A stretch of 31,281 nucleotides of DNA, taken from contig JAVEVF010000008.1 of NCBI GenBank assembly GCA_034005175.1, forward strand, positions 1 to 31,281, in the 5' to 3' direction. Position 1 is the stretch's first letter; every line of letters starts with the position of its first letter. The notes beneath the pieces were generated by a model that was given only the letters and a program-made list of their open reading frames with translations, was not told the origin of the DNA and made no database searches. Shown here piece by piece: positions 6,763 to 15,032 of this stretch. A program made the translations under genes and the position numbers. Origin of the DNA: JAVEVF01 sp034005175. GTDB lineage: Bacteria > Actinomycetota > Coriobacteriia > Anaerosomatales > SLCP01.

Positions 6763-7440
6763 ACCAAACACCACCATCACAGACGCCCAGTGCTCGAGGC
6801 ATCCGCAAGCGGGAGCCCTGCGGTGGCACCCACATACCATGAGTGCGCCTCATGCGGCTTTCTTTCCGCCGACCCCGAGTCTGGCGAACGCAGCGGTCCC
6901 TGCCCGTTCTGCGGTGAGCCGAGCGACACTCAGCGGGTCTTTCCCACCCAACGGCTGCAGCGTCTCGATGCACGGATTCGCCGCTACCACGAGGAGGGCG
7001 AGTCGGAGATCGTCGTGATTCTCGTCGCCGCGTTCCTTGAAGCCATCCTGGAAGACATCATCGACCGCATTCTTGCTGCACACGGTGCTGATGTGGCGGT
7101 GCGCGAGGTCGTCCTTGATGGCCAACGTGCTGTGGGTGGCCGTATCGGACGACTCTTTCCGCACCTGACGGGCGAGGTGTTCGAGGATGTCGCCGCGGAA
7201 CTCGGCTACCGGGAGTTTCCTGCACGCTGGCGCCAGGTGCGCGCGGCCCGCAATGCGTTCATCCACGATTCGCCCTTCAACGAGCCGCAGGAGTCACTTG
7301 ACGAAGCGATGGCTGAAGAGGCCATGGTCCTCCTCGGCCAGGCATATCGGCTGTTCGTTCTGATTAACAACCGGTTCGTCGCCGATACGCGAGCACCACG
7401 CTGCGCACCTGCGGACGGACTCGCGAGAACTCCCTCGTGA
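6760..7440 (+). CDS. Zinc-ribbon protein with a HEPN-like domain, coupled to hypF
   Basis: A 226-residue protein if GTG 6760 is used (a GTG at 6730 would lie upstream of the likely transcription start). The N-terminus carries H4-H7 (MTKHHHHRR), then a zinc ribbon C29-x2-C32 and C48-x2-C51. The remainder is helical: SEIVVILVAAFLEAILEDIIDRIL, then RQVRAARNAFIHD. R164-N165-x3-H169 matches the R-polar-x3-H motif of HEPN domains, many of which are RNases or partners of nucleotide-handling enzymes. Its stop overlaps the hypF GTG by 4 nt, so it heads the hyp operon. It is not one of the known Hyp proteins. Function is unknown; metal binding and RNA cleavage are both inferences. Confidence 0.7.
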   Translation: MTKHHHHRRPVLEASASGSPAVAPTYHECASCGFLSADPESGERSGPCPFCGEPSDTQRVFPTQRLQRLDARIRRYHEEGESEIVVILVAAFLEAILEDIIDRILAAHGADVAVREVVLDGQRAVGGRIGRLFPHLTGEVFEDVAAELGYREFPARWRQVRAARNAFIHDSPFNEPQESLDEAMAEEAMVLLGQAYRLFVLINNRFVADTRAPRCAPADGLARTPS

Positions 7441-9800
7441 GAGCGCTCTCCCTGCACATCTCAGGAGTCGTGCAAGGGGTCGGCTTCCGCCCGTTCGTCT
7501 ATAATCTCGCTCACTCGATGGGCCTCGAAGGATGGGTTCTCAACTCCTCTGAGGGTGTGTTCTGTCTCGTCCAGGGTGACGACGAGGATGTTGAGAGCTT
7601 TCCCCTGCGACTTCGCGCTGAGGCGCCCCCTATGTCAGTGATCGAGTCAATCGATGTGAGCGAGGTCGAGACCGAGCCCCTCACCGGATTCACCATCCGC
7701 GAGTCCACCGAGGTCGATGGTGCGATGACCTTGGTGTCGCCAGACATCGCCACCTGCCCCGCCTGCACCGCAGAGCTTTTCGATCCTAACGACCGGCGCT
7801 TCGGGTATCCCTTCATCAACTGCACCAACTGCGGACCACGCTTCACTATCATCGATAGCATCCCTTACGACCGGCCATCCACAGCCATGCGGCATTTCTC
7901 GATGTGCGCGCAGTGTGCCGAGGAATATGCGGATCCTGCCAACCGTCGCTTCCACGCGCAGCCCGATGCGTGTTTCGTGTGTGGGCCACGGCTCCACCTC
8001 GATCTTGCCGAGGGCGTGACGCTGCCGCCTGCCATCGCGCGCACGCTCCCCGGGGATGCCTCGTGGGCGCACGCCACACTCCCTCGCCACCGCAACGAAT
8101 CCACCGAGCGCTCACGCAGCCAGGCCATCATCTCAGCCGCCGCACACCTCCTGCAGACCGGTCACATCATCGCGCTCAAGGGGCTCGGGGGCTTTCACCT
8201 CGCATGCGACGCCACCGACGAGCGCGCCGTGGCCCGCCTGCGGCAACGCAAGAATCGCTGGGGCAAGCCCCTTGCGATCATGGTGGCCAGCGAAGACGAT
8301 GCCGCCGCCCTGTGTGACCTGTCCGAGCGCGAGCGCTCACTGCTTGCTGGCACCGCGCGCCCGATCATCCTCGCGCGCCGGCACATGGCATCAGCCCTCG
8401 CGCCCTCGGTCGCAGGCGCTCTTCCCGACCTCGGTCTCATGCTTCCGTACACCCCCCTCCACCACCTTCTGCTCGCTGCCGTCAACAAACCCCTTGTCAT
8501 GACGTCTGGCAACCTCTCTGAAGAGCCCATTGCGACTGATAACGCAGAAGCCCTCGAACGGCTCTCACCAATCGCTGACGCGTTTCTCACCCATGACCGT
8601 GGCATCCGCTCGCGCTACGACGATTCTGTCGTACGCATCATCGCCGGGCTCGAGCAGCCCATTCGCCGCGCCCGCGGCTATGCGCCGCACCCCATTCGCC
8701 TGCCGTTTGAGAGCGACATCAACATCCTCGCAGTGGGACCTGAGCAGAAGAACACCTTCGCCCTGATCACCGGTGATTACAGCTTCGTCTCCCAGCATAT
8801 CGGCGACCTGGAGAATGCGCTCACCCTCGAACACTTCGAACACACACTCGCGCTGTACGAGCGGCTCTTTCGTGTGACCCCCGCACTTGTCGCATATGAT
8901 CTGCACCCTGAGTACCTCTCCACGAAGTTCGCGCACACGCTCGACCTGCCCAAGATCGGCGTACAGCACCATCACGCACACATCGCCGGCGTCGCGGCCG
9001 AGCACGGTGTGACCGATCCCGTGATTGGGATCGCATTCGATGGGACGGGCTACGGTGAGGACGGCCACATCTGGGGCGGAGAGGTCCTCCTTGCGACGTG
9101 GCAGGGTTTCGAGCGTATCGCGCACCTGCGTGAAGTCCCGCTTGTGGGTGGCGCGGCTGCGATTCGCCGCCCTGCGCGCATGGCCGTAGGCACGCTTCTG
9201 GCTCTTGACTCCGCCTTGCTCGCGCACCCTGGCGCCCAGCCGCTCCTATCGCGGTTGGCCGAGGGCGAACAGCATCTCCTCGCTCGCATGGTGCAGCGCG
9301 GCGTGAACAGCCCGCTCACCTCGTCCATGGGCCGGCTGTTCGACGCAGTGGCCGCGCTAGCGAATGTGCGTGACGACGCCATCTACGAAGGGCAAGCCGC
9401 CGTGGAACTCGAGGCCGCCATCGACCCTGAAGCCCAGGGCGCTTATTCTTTTTCCATCTCTGGCAGCGGGCCTTCCATCATCGATCAACGCCCCGTTATC
9501 GATGGTGTGCTCGCCGATGTCGCCGCCGGTGTGAGCAAGTCGGTGATCGCCACCCGCTTCCATCGCGCGGTGGTGGGTTGTATAGTCTCTAGTGCGAGGA
9601 TGGCAGCTGCCGACTCGGGCGTTCGACACGTCGCGCTCTCGGGAGGCGTCTTCCTCAACAGGTTCGTGCTTGAGGGTGCATGGCAGGGTATCCGTGATGC
9701 CGGTCTGGAGCCCCTGACGCATGTCCGCTTGCCAGTGAGCGACGGCTCCGTCGCATACGGGCAGGGCGTCGTGGCGTGGTCAAGGCGACACGAGGCGTAA
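7437..9800 (+). CDS. hypF: Carbamoyltransferase HypF
   Basis: A 787-residue enzyme that makes the cyanide ligands of the [NiFe]-hydrogenase iron from carbamoyl phosphate, passing the carbamoyl group to HypE. Domains in order: acylphosphatase at 3-90 (VVQGVGFRPFVYNLA); two zinc fingers with C107/C110, C129/C132, C157/C160 and C179/C182; a YrdC-like domain at about 225-415 (KGLGGFHLACDAT, TSGNLSEEPI); and a Kae1-like carbamoyltransferase domain with HHHAH at 511-515 and FDGTGYGEDGHIWGGE. Length is typical. Start GTG lies in the stop of the upstream HEPN-like gene. hypC follows after 49 nt. Confidence 0.97.
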   Translation: MRALSLHISGVVQGVGFRPFVYNLAHSMGLEGWVLNSSEGVFCLVQGDDEDVESFPLRLRAEAPPMSVIESIDVSEVETEPLTGFTIRESTEVDGAMTLVSPDIATCPACTAELFDPNDRRFGYPFINCTNCGPRFTIIDSIPYDRPSTAMRHFSMCAQCAEEYADPANRRFHAQPDACFVCGPRLHLDLAEGVTLPPAIARTLPGDASWAHATLPRHRNESTERSRSQAIISAAAHLLQTGHIIALKGLGGFHLACDATDERAVARLRQRKNRWGKPLAIMVASEDDAAALCDLSERERSLLAGTARPIILARRHMASALAPSVAGALPDLGLMLPYTPLHHLLLAAVNKPLVMTSGNLSEEPIATDNAEALERLSPIADAFLTHDRGIRSRYDDSVVRIIAGLEQPIRRARGYAPHPIRLPFESDINILAVGPEQKNTFALITGDYSFVSQHIGDLENALTLEHFEHTLALYERLFRVTPALVAYDLHPEYLSTKFAHTLDLPKIGVQHHHAHIAGVAAEHGVTDPVIGIAFDGTGYGEDGHIWGGEVLLATWQGFERIAHLREVPLVGGAAAIRRPARMAVGTLLALDSALLAHPGAQPLLSRLAEGEQHLLARMVQRGVNSPLTSSMGRLFDAVAALANVRDDAIYEGQAAVELEAAIDPEAQGAYSFSISGSGPSIIDQRPVIDGVLADVAAGVSKSVIATRFHRAVVGCIVSSARMAAADSGVRHVALSGGVFLNRFVLEGAWQGIRDAGLEPLTHVRLPVSDGSVAYGQGVVAWSRRHEA

Positions 9801-9849
9801 CGACAGGCTGGCCTGGCGTCGTACGCCGCGCGGAGGAGGTAGGCAACGT

Positions 9850-10083
9850 ATGTGTCTTGCAATCCCAGCGCGTGTGACCAACATCGGTGAGCACAACATG
9901 GCCGAAGTGGACATCATGGGTGTCTCGCGCCATGTCAGTCTCGACCTCGTTCCCGAGGCCCAGGCAGGCGATCACGTACTCGTCCACGCCGGTTTCGCCA
10001 TACAGGTAGTGGATGAGGAGTTCGCAAAAGAGACACTGGATCTCCTTCTCCAGCTCGATATGTTCCAACCCGACGGGGCCTGA
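9850..10083 (+). CDS. hypC: Hydrogenase maturation chaperone HypC
   Basis: A 77-residue chaperone that carries the Fe(CN)2CO fragment with HypD and delivers it to the hydrogenase large subunit. The N-terminus MCLAIPARV contains the essential Cys2, and GDHVLVHAGFAIQ is the second family block. GGAGGAGG lies 10 nt upstream of ATG 9850. The hypD start follows 4 nt after the stop codon. Confidence 0.96.
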   Translation: MCLAIPARVTNIGEHNMAEVDIMGVSRHVSLDLVPEAQAGDHVLVHAGFAIQVVDEEFAKETLDLLLQLDMFQPDGA

Positions 10084-10087
10084 GACC

Positions 10088-11179
10088 GTGAACCTCTCAG
10101 GATTTCGCGACCCGGTAGTCGCCGGTCGCCTCATCGAGGCTATCCACCAGACCGCCACACAGCCCATGACGCTCATGGAGGTCTGCGGCACGCATACGGT
10201 GTCCATCGCCAAGAACGGGCTGCGCAACGTATTGCCCGACACCATCCGGCTACTCTCCGGTCCTGGGTGCCCTGTATGCGTGACGGGTAACGCCGATATC
10301 GACATGGCGATCGAGTTCGCTCGGCAGCCCGACGTCATAGTCACCACGTTCGGGGACATGATGAAGGTCCCGGGTTCGCGCTCATCCCTATCGCGGGAGA
10401 AGGCAGACGGCCGCGACGTGCGCATCGTGTATTCGCCTCTCGACGCGCTTGCACTGGCCGAACGAGAGCCCTCCAAGCAGATCGTCTTCATCGGCGTAGG
10501 ATTCGAGACGACCGTGCCTCTCATCGCGGCTGCTATCAAGCGCGCCGCCGACTCGCAGCTCGACAACTTCTCGGTGTTCTCGGCACACAAGACCGTGCCC
10601 GCGGCCCTCGGCGTGCTTGTGAACGACCCTGAGGTTGCCATCGACGCGTTCATTCTTCCTGGCCACGTCTCGTCTATCATCGGTCTGGAGCCCTATCGCT
10701 TCCTCGCCGAGGAGTACTCCGTCCCCAGCGTGATCACCGGTTTTGAGCCGGTCGACATCTTGCAGGGCATCTGGATGCTCGCCAAGCAGCTTTCCGAGGG
10801 CAGAGCCGAGATTGAGATCGCGTATACGCGCGGAGTGCCGGCTGAGGGCAATCCCACAGCGCTGGCATTGGTCGATGAGGTCTTCGAGCCCATTGACGCC
10901 GAGTGGCGCGGCATCGGAGTCATCCCAGGTACGGGTCTGGCTCTGCGCGAGGAGTATGCAGCATACGATGCGGTGAAGAAGGTCCCGGTATGCCCCGAAC
11001 CGCCGAAGGACATACCCGGATGCCAGTGCGGCGAGGTGCTGCGCGGCGTGAAACTCCCCTACGAGTGCCGCCTTTTTGCCAAAGCGTGCGTACCCGAGCA
11101 TCCTGTGGGTCCATGCATGGTGTCTTCTGAAGGTTCGTGTGCCGCGTACTATCGTTACACCGATCACGGCAGATCGTAG
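10088..11179 (+). CDS. hypD: Hydrogenase maturation Fe-S protein HypD
   Basis: A 363-residue iron-sulfur protein that forms the scaffold with HypC on which CN and CO are attached to iron. Key motifs: MEVCGTHTVSI with C33 and H36, GPGCPVC with C61 and C64, FGDMMKVPGS, and a cysteine-rich C-terminus (CQCGEVLRG, KACVPEHPVGPCMVSSEGSC) that holds the [4Fe-4S] cluster. The open frame extends back to 10013, but that part overlaps hypC and does not match the family. GTG 10088, 4 nt after the hypC stop, gives the usual N-terminus, though its ribosome site is weak, so translation is probably coupled. Confidence 0.95.
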   Translation: MNLSGFRDPVVAGRLIEAIHQTATQPMTLMEVCGTHTVSIAKNGLRNVLPDTIRLLSGPGCPVCVTGNADIDMAIEFARQPDVIVTTFGDMMKVPGSRSSLSREKADGRDVRIVYSPLDALALAEREPSKQIVFIGVGFETTVPLIAAAIKRAADSQLDNFSVFSAHKTVPAALGVLVNDPEVAIDAFILPGHVSSIIGLEPYRFLAEEYSVPSVITGFEPVDILQGIWMLAKQLSEGRAEIEIAYTRGVPAEGNPTALALVDEVFEPIDAEWRGIGVIPGTGLALREEYAAYDAVKKVPVCPEPPKDIPGCQCGEVLRGVKLPYECRLFAKACVPEHPVGPCMVSSEGSCAAYYRYTDHGRS

Positions 11180-11224
11180 ACAAGGGACACGCCGCACGCG
11201 CGGAGAGTCCCGGACGGGGGCCTA

Positions 11225-12235
11225 ATGTCGCACGAAACCATCCTACTGGCACACGGCAGTGGCGGCACGCTCATGCAACGCCTCATCGACGAGGTGTTCG
11301 TCATGGGCTTCGGCGACGCCGGTGGACCGGCCATCGATGATGCCGCTTCACTTGACATCCCTACATCGCGTATTGCGATGTCCACGGACAGCTACACCGT
11401 CTCTCCGCTCGTGTTTCCGGGAGGAGACATCGGGCGACTCGCGGTCTGCGGCACGGTCAATGACGTGGCCACCTCAGGAGCACGTCCGCTCTACCTCTCA
11501 GTAGGCTTCATTCTTGAGGAAGGGCTGCCTATTGATGATCTGAGACGCGTGCTCGTCTCCATGCATGATGCCGCGAACGAGGCGGGTGTGCGCATCGTGA
11601 CGGGCGACACGAAGGTCGTCGAGCGCGGGCACGGTGATGGCATGTACATCAACACCGCCGGTGTGGGTGCCCTTCCTCCCGGAGTATCGCTTTCGGCAGC
11701 TAACTGCCGACCTGGTGACGTCGTGTTGCTGTCGGGCACTCTGGGCGACCACGGCATCACGGTGGTATCCACGAGGGAGGGCCTGGAGTTCTCCACCGAT
11801 CTGCGCTCGGATGCCGCACCCCTCAACCACCTCACCGCTGCAGTGCTTGAAGCAGCTCCCGGCGTTCGTTGCTTCCGCGATCCCACACGGGGCGGTTTGG
11901 CCTCCACGCTCAACGAAATGGCGGCGACATCAGGTGTCTCCATAACCGTTGAAGAGACGCGAGTGCCGGTGCATTCGCAGGTCCTAGGCGCGTGCGAGAT
12001 GCTCGGTTACGACGTCTACCAGGTGGCGAACGAGGGCAAGATGGTGGCTATCGTTCCGCCCGATCAAGCCGAGGCCGCCGTGGATGCCATGCGGTCCGCA
12101 CCTTATGGTGAGGACGCAGCCATCATCGGTGAGGTTCGCGAGGACCACGCTGGCACCGTGTACGTTCGCACATCATTCGGGGCCACGCGAATCATGGATA
12201 TGCTCGTAGGCGAACAGCTGCCACGGATCTGCTGA
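11225..12235 (+). CDS. hypE: Hydrogenase maturation protein HypE
   Basis: A 336-residue PurM-fold enzyme that dehydrates the carbamoyl group received from HypF to a thiocyanate on its last residue. The N-terminus HETILLAHGSGGTLMQRLI is a family signature, DDAASLDIP and GTVNDVATSGARP are ATP-site blocks, and the chain ends PRIC, so the catalytic C-terminal Cys336 is present. The start ATG 11225 follows a 45-nt gap with GGGGG about 8 nt upstream. It completes hypF-C-D-E. hypA, hypB and hydrogenase subunits are not in the window. Confidence 0.97.
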   Translation: MSHETILLAHGSGGTLMQRLIDEVFVMGFGDAGGPAIDDAASLDIPTSRIAMSTDSYTVSPLVFPGGDIGRLAVCGTVNDVATSGARPLYLSVGFILEEGLPIDDLRRVLVSMHDAANEAGVRIVTGDTKVVERGHGDGMYINTAGVGALPPGVSLSAANCRPGDVVLLSGTLGDHGITVVSTREGLEFSTDLRSDAAPLNHLTAAVLEAAPGVRCFRDPTRGGLASTLNEMAATSGVSITVEETRVPVHSQVLGACEMLGYDVYQVANEGKMVAIVPPDQAEAAVDAMRSAPYGEDAAIIGEVREDHAGTVYVRTSFGATRIMDMLVGEQLPRIC

Positions 12236-12264
12236 GTGCAAAGCTTGGACGGACAACCCCGCAC

Positions 12265-13227
12265 GTGAGTCCGCTCCTCTCGCCAACACCCGCATCTGGG
12301 TATGCCCGTATCGTGACTGCCGCCACAGTGTGGGGCTCTATCGCGCTGTTTGTGCGAGCAACCGGCGCCAACCCTGCAGTCATCGTCTTCTGGCGCGTGT
12401 TCTTTGCCTCGCTCGCCATCGGCGCGTACTTGGCGTTCAAGGGCCGACTGGGCGAACTCCCGGCTCTTCCGGGGAGAATGAGACTTCGCATCCTTGGCAT
12501 GGGCATGTTGCTAGCACTGAACTGGGTGTTCTTTCTCGCCGCGCTCACGCTCACGAAAGTCGCGGTCGCGGTGCTCCTCGGGTATCTCGGCCCAGTCTTC
12601 GTCGCCGTACTGAACCCGCTTGTGTCTCGCCAACCCTTTGACCGGCGAATAGTCTTACCGCTTGCACTCGCTCTTCTTGGAATCGCAATCATTGTGGGCC
12701 CACAAGACCTCGCATTGAGCGGCGGCACCCACCTGCTTGGCGCCGCGTGCGCTCTGGCCTCCTCGGTGATCTACTCGTTTGTCATCGTGTTCGTGAAACG
12801 GCTGCTTGAGGGCGTGCCCGCGAGCACGTACATGTTGGGAGAGTACCTGGCCGCGAGTGCGGTACTCCTGCCCGCCGCGCTGTTGCTCCCCGGCCCATCA
12901 GGCAAGATGGAGTGGGCCGCGCTTGTGACCATAGGCGTCGTTCACACCGCGTATACCGGTGCGCTCTTCCTCACGGGTCTGCGACTCGTGCCCGCCGACC
13001 GAGCGGCTATCCTCACCTACGCAGAGCCCGTCAGTGCGGTCATCTTCGCATCGCTCTTCTTAGGCGAGCCACTCACACCGACTGTGGCTCTCGGCGGCGC
13101 GGCCGTGGTGGCAGCTGGCATCCGCGTCGCGCGCCTCGCTCCCGCGACCACATCATCGGTCGAAGGCCCATTGGTGCCCATCTCCGCTACCGACGACCCC
13201 CTTCTTACCGACCACCTGGATACTTGA
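12265..13227 (+). CDS. EamA/DMT-family transporter
   Basis: A 320-residue protein with about ten hydrophobic helices arranged as two EamA repeats. The N-terminal repeat begins VTAATVWGSIALFVRATGANPAVIVFWRVFFASL, and the second carries HTAYTGALFLTGLRLVPADRAAILTYAEPV, a typical EamA end block. Such proteins export amino acids or other metabolites; the substrate cannot be told from sequence. Start GTG 12265, 29 nt after hypE, so it may be the last gene of the hyp transcript. A hydrophilic tail of about 30 residues ends the chain. The stop codon lies inside the inverted repeat at 13220-13244. Confidence 0.9.
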   Translation: MSPLLSPTPASGYARIVTAATVWGSIALFVRATGANPAVIVFWRVFFASLAIGAYLAFKGRLGELPALPGRMRLRILGMGMLLALNWVFFLAALTLTKVAVAVLLGYLGPVFVAVLNPLVSRQPFDRRIVLPLALALLGIAIIVGPQDLALSGGTHLLGAACALASSVIYSFVIVFVKRLLEGVPASTYMLGEYLAASAVLLPAALLLPGPSGKMEWAALVTIGVVHTAYTGALFLTGLRLVPADRAAILTYAEPVSAVIFASLFLGEPLTPTVALGGAAVVAAGIRVARLAPATTSSVEGPLVPISATDDPLLTDHLDT

Positions 13228-13244
13228 GGGCTATACTCAAGTAT
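13220..13244. promoter_or_regulatory. 9-bp inverted repeat around a TATACT -10 upstream of pgi
   Basis: Arms ATACTTGAG at 13220-13228 and CTCAAGTAT at 13236-13244 are perfect complements separated by 7 nt. TATACT at 13232-13237, a good -10 element, sits in the centre and overlaps the right arm, so a protein bound here would block RNA polymerase. The half-site CTTGAG/CTCAAG is that of the HspR (HAIR) operator, but HAIR has 9 nt between these hexamers, here 7. No matching -35 is seen. Confidence 0.55.
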
Positions 13245-13281
13245 TGCGCCCAGCGCACCGCCACGAACCAGGAGGCCTGTG

Positions 13282-14928
13282 ATGGATGCTATGACCCGGC
13301 TGCTAGAGGCGGATGCAATCGCTCGCCTCGCCGACCGCGATCCCACTCTGTTCACCGACGACCCTGGCCTGCACGCATCCATCCTCAACCGTCTGGGGTG
13401 GACGAGGTTAGCGCACGAAGCAGCCGACACGCTCCCGCTCGTGATGAAGCTCTCTTCCGAGATTGCTCATGAGCGCTTCACCGACATCGTGCTCCTCGGC
13501 ATGGGCGGCTCCTCGCTTGCGCCGCTTGTCATGAACGAGGTTCTCGACTCAACTGAGGGGGCCCCCCGACTGCATGTGCTTGACAGCACCGCCCCGTCAG
13601 AGACACACCGTCTGATGGCATTCCTCACCCCCGAGAGAACGGGGTTCGTCGTAGCGAGCAAGTCAGGGACGACCGTCGAGCCGCTGTCGTTGTACGCGAT
13701 CTTCCGCGAGTGGATGGACGGCGCGCTCGGACGTGAGGCTGCAGGTGCGCACTTCATCGTCGTGACAGATCGGGGTACACCGCTGCAGCAAAGACAGCAG
13801 CAGGACATGATGCGCGTGACAATCAATGCACCTGCCGACGTCGGCGGCCGGTTCTCGGCGCTCTCGGCCTTCGGTCTTGTGCCCGCTGCACTTGCCGGAC
13901 TCGACGTGACCGCGCTGATCGCACATGCAAGCGCCATGGAGGAGATGTGCCGGCTCCCCGCCCGCTCCAATCCAGCAGCTCAGCTAGCCGCATGGATGGT
14001 CGATGCATTCGAAGTCGGCCGCGACAAGCTCACGCTCGTGACATCGCCACGGTACCGGTCGTTGGGCTTGTGGGTGGAACAGCTCGTCGCCGAGTCGACC
14101 GGCAAACGCGGAATCGGCATCGTGCCGGTGCTTGAAGACGGCTCCGTTCATCCATCCGCGTACGGCGACGATCGAGCACTCGTCGTCGTGCGTGAGGAAT
14201 CTGCCGCCGACGCGGCCGCACATGCGCAAGACGCGAGAGAGACAGGGACTCCCGTATTCGAGCTGCTCGTACCCGAGCCTGCCGGAATCGGTGTGGAGTT
14301 CGTGCGCTGGGAACATGCGGTGGCCCTCGCGGGTTTCCTGCTGGGCGTCAACCCCTTCGATGAACCCAACGTGGCCGAGGCGAAGGCTGCCACCACCGGT
14401 GTGCTCGATGGCTCGGTGGCCGTGCCCGCGGCCGATGGCGACATCGACGGCGTGGCGGTGACCTCGGCTGGAAACCTCGTCGGCTCCACGCTGCCGCCGA
14501 GCCTTCCGCAAGCGCTGGCACCGCTTCTCGACAGTCTCGCCGAGGGTTCCTACCTCGCTATACTCGCGTACCTGCCAGACTCCGAGGCGCTGCTGGGCCC
14601 GCTGCGCACGGCTGCGGCTGCCATCTCCTCGCATCGTCGCGTCCCCGTGTGTGTGGAGCTGGGGCCGCGATATCTGCACTCGACGGGACAGCTGCACAAA
14701 GGCGGCCCTGCCACTGGCTCGTACTTGTTGATCACGACACGCAGTGATGAAGACCAGTGGATTCCCGGCCAGCCGTTCACATTGGGTGCGCTCTTTCGCG
14801 CACAGGCCGAGGGCGACCTCGTCACGCTCGCCACGCACGGTCGTGCTGTCATGCGGCTCGACTTGGCCGATGAGTCGCCTGGTGCGGTAGGCGCAGCGGC
14901 CCGTGCGCTCACTTCTGCGGCTCAATAG
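13282..14928 (+). CDS. pgi: Glucose-6-phosphate isomerase (type found in transaldolase/isomerase fusions)
   Basis: A 548-residue SIS-domain enzyme converting glucose 6-phosphate and fructose 6-phosphate in glycolysis and gluconeogenesis. Motifs: LLGMGGSSLAPLVM and VASKSGTTVEPLSLYA for the sugar-phosphate sites, and GPRYLHSTGQLHKGGPATGSYLLIT near the C-terminus, a block known from the isomerase half of bifunctional Tal-Pgi proteins. The transaldolase half is absent; the gene starts at the isomerase domain. ATG 13282 has GGAGG 6 nt upstream; GTG 13279 is too close to it, and ATG 13291 is also possible. A strong hairpin follows the stop by 26 nt. Confidence 0.93.
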   Translation: MDAMTRLLEADAIARLADRDPTLFTDDPGLHASILNRLGWTRLAHEAADTLPLVMKLSSEIAHERFTDIVLLGMGGSSLAPLVMNEVLDSTEGAPRLHVLDSTAPSETHRLMAFLTPERTGFVVASKSGTTVEPLSLYAIFREWMDGALGREAAGAHFIVVTDRGTPLQQRQQQDMMRVTINAPADVGGRFSALSAFGLVPAALAGLDVTALIAHASAMEEMCRLPARSNPAAQLAAWMVDAFEVGRDKLTLVTSPRYRSLGLWVEQLVAESTGKRGIGIVPVLEDGSVHPSAYGDDRALVVVREESAADAAAHAQDARETGTPVFELLVPEPAGIGVEFVRWEHAVALAGFLLGVNPFDEPNVAEAKAATTGVLDGSVAVPAADGDIDGVAVTSAGNLVGSTLPPSLPQALAPLLDSLAEGSYLAILAYLPDSEALLGPLRTAAAAISSHRRVPVCVELGPRYLHSTGQLHKGGPATGSYLLITTRSDEDQWIPGQPFTLGALFRAQAEGDLVTLATHGRAVMRLDLADESPGAVGAAARALTSAAQ

Positions 14929-14954
14929 CCGACACCTTGTATCCGGGAACCGAT

Positions 14955-14991
14955 GCGGGCCTGCCCTCTGGGACGTAGAGGGCAGGCCCGC
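14955..14991. terminator. Bidirectional hairpin terminator between pgi and the symporter gene
   Basis: A perfect 15-bp stem: GCGGGCCTGCCCTCT at 14955-14969 pairs with AGAGGGCAGGCCCGC at 14977-14991, with a 7-nt loop. It lies between two convergent genes. There is no T-run on either side; on the plus strand GCGCTTCAG follows. It shares the GGGCCTGC/GCAGGCCC core with the trxA hairpin. Confidence 0.8.
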
Positions 14992-15032
14992 GCGCTTCAG
15001 ACAGCTCATGGGTCGAAGCTGTCCGCCGGGGG

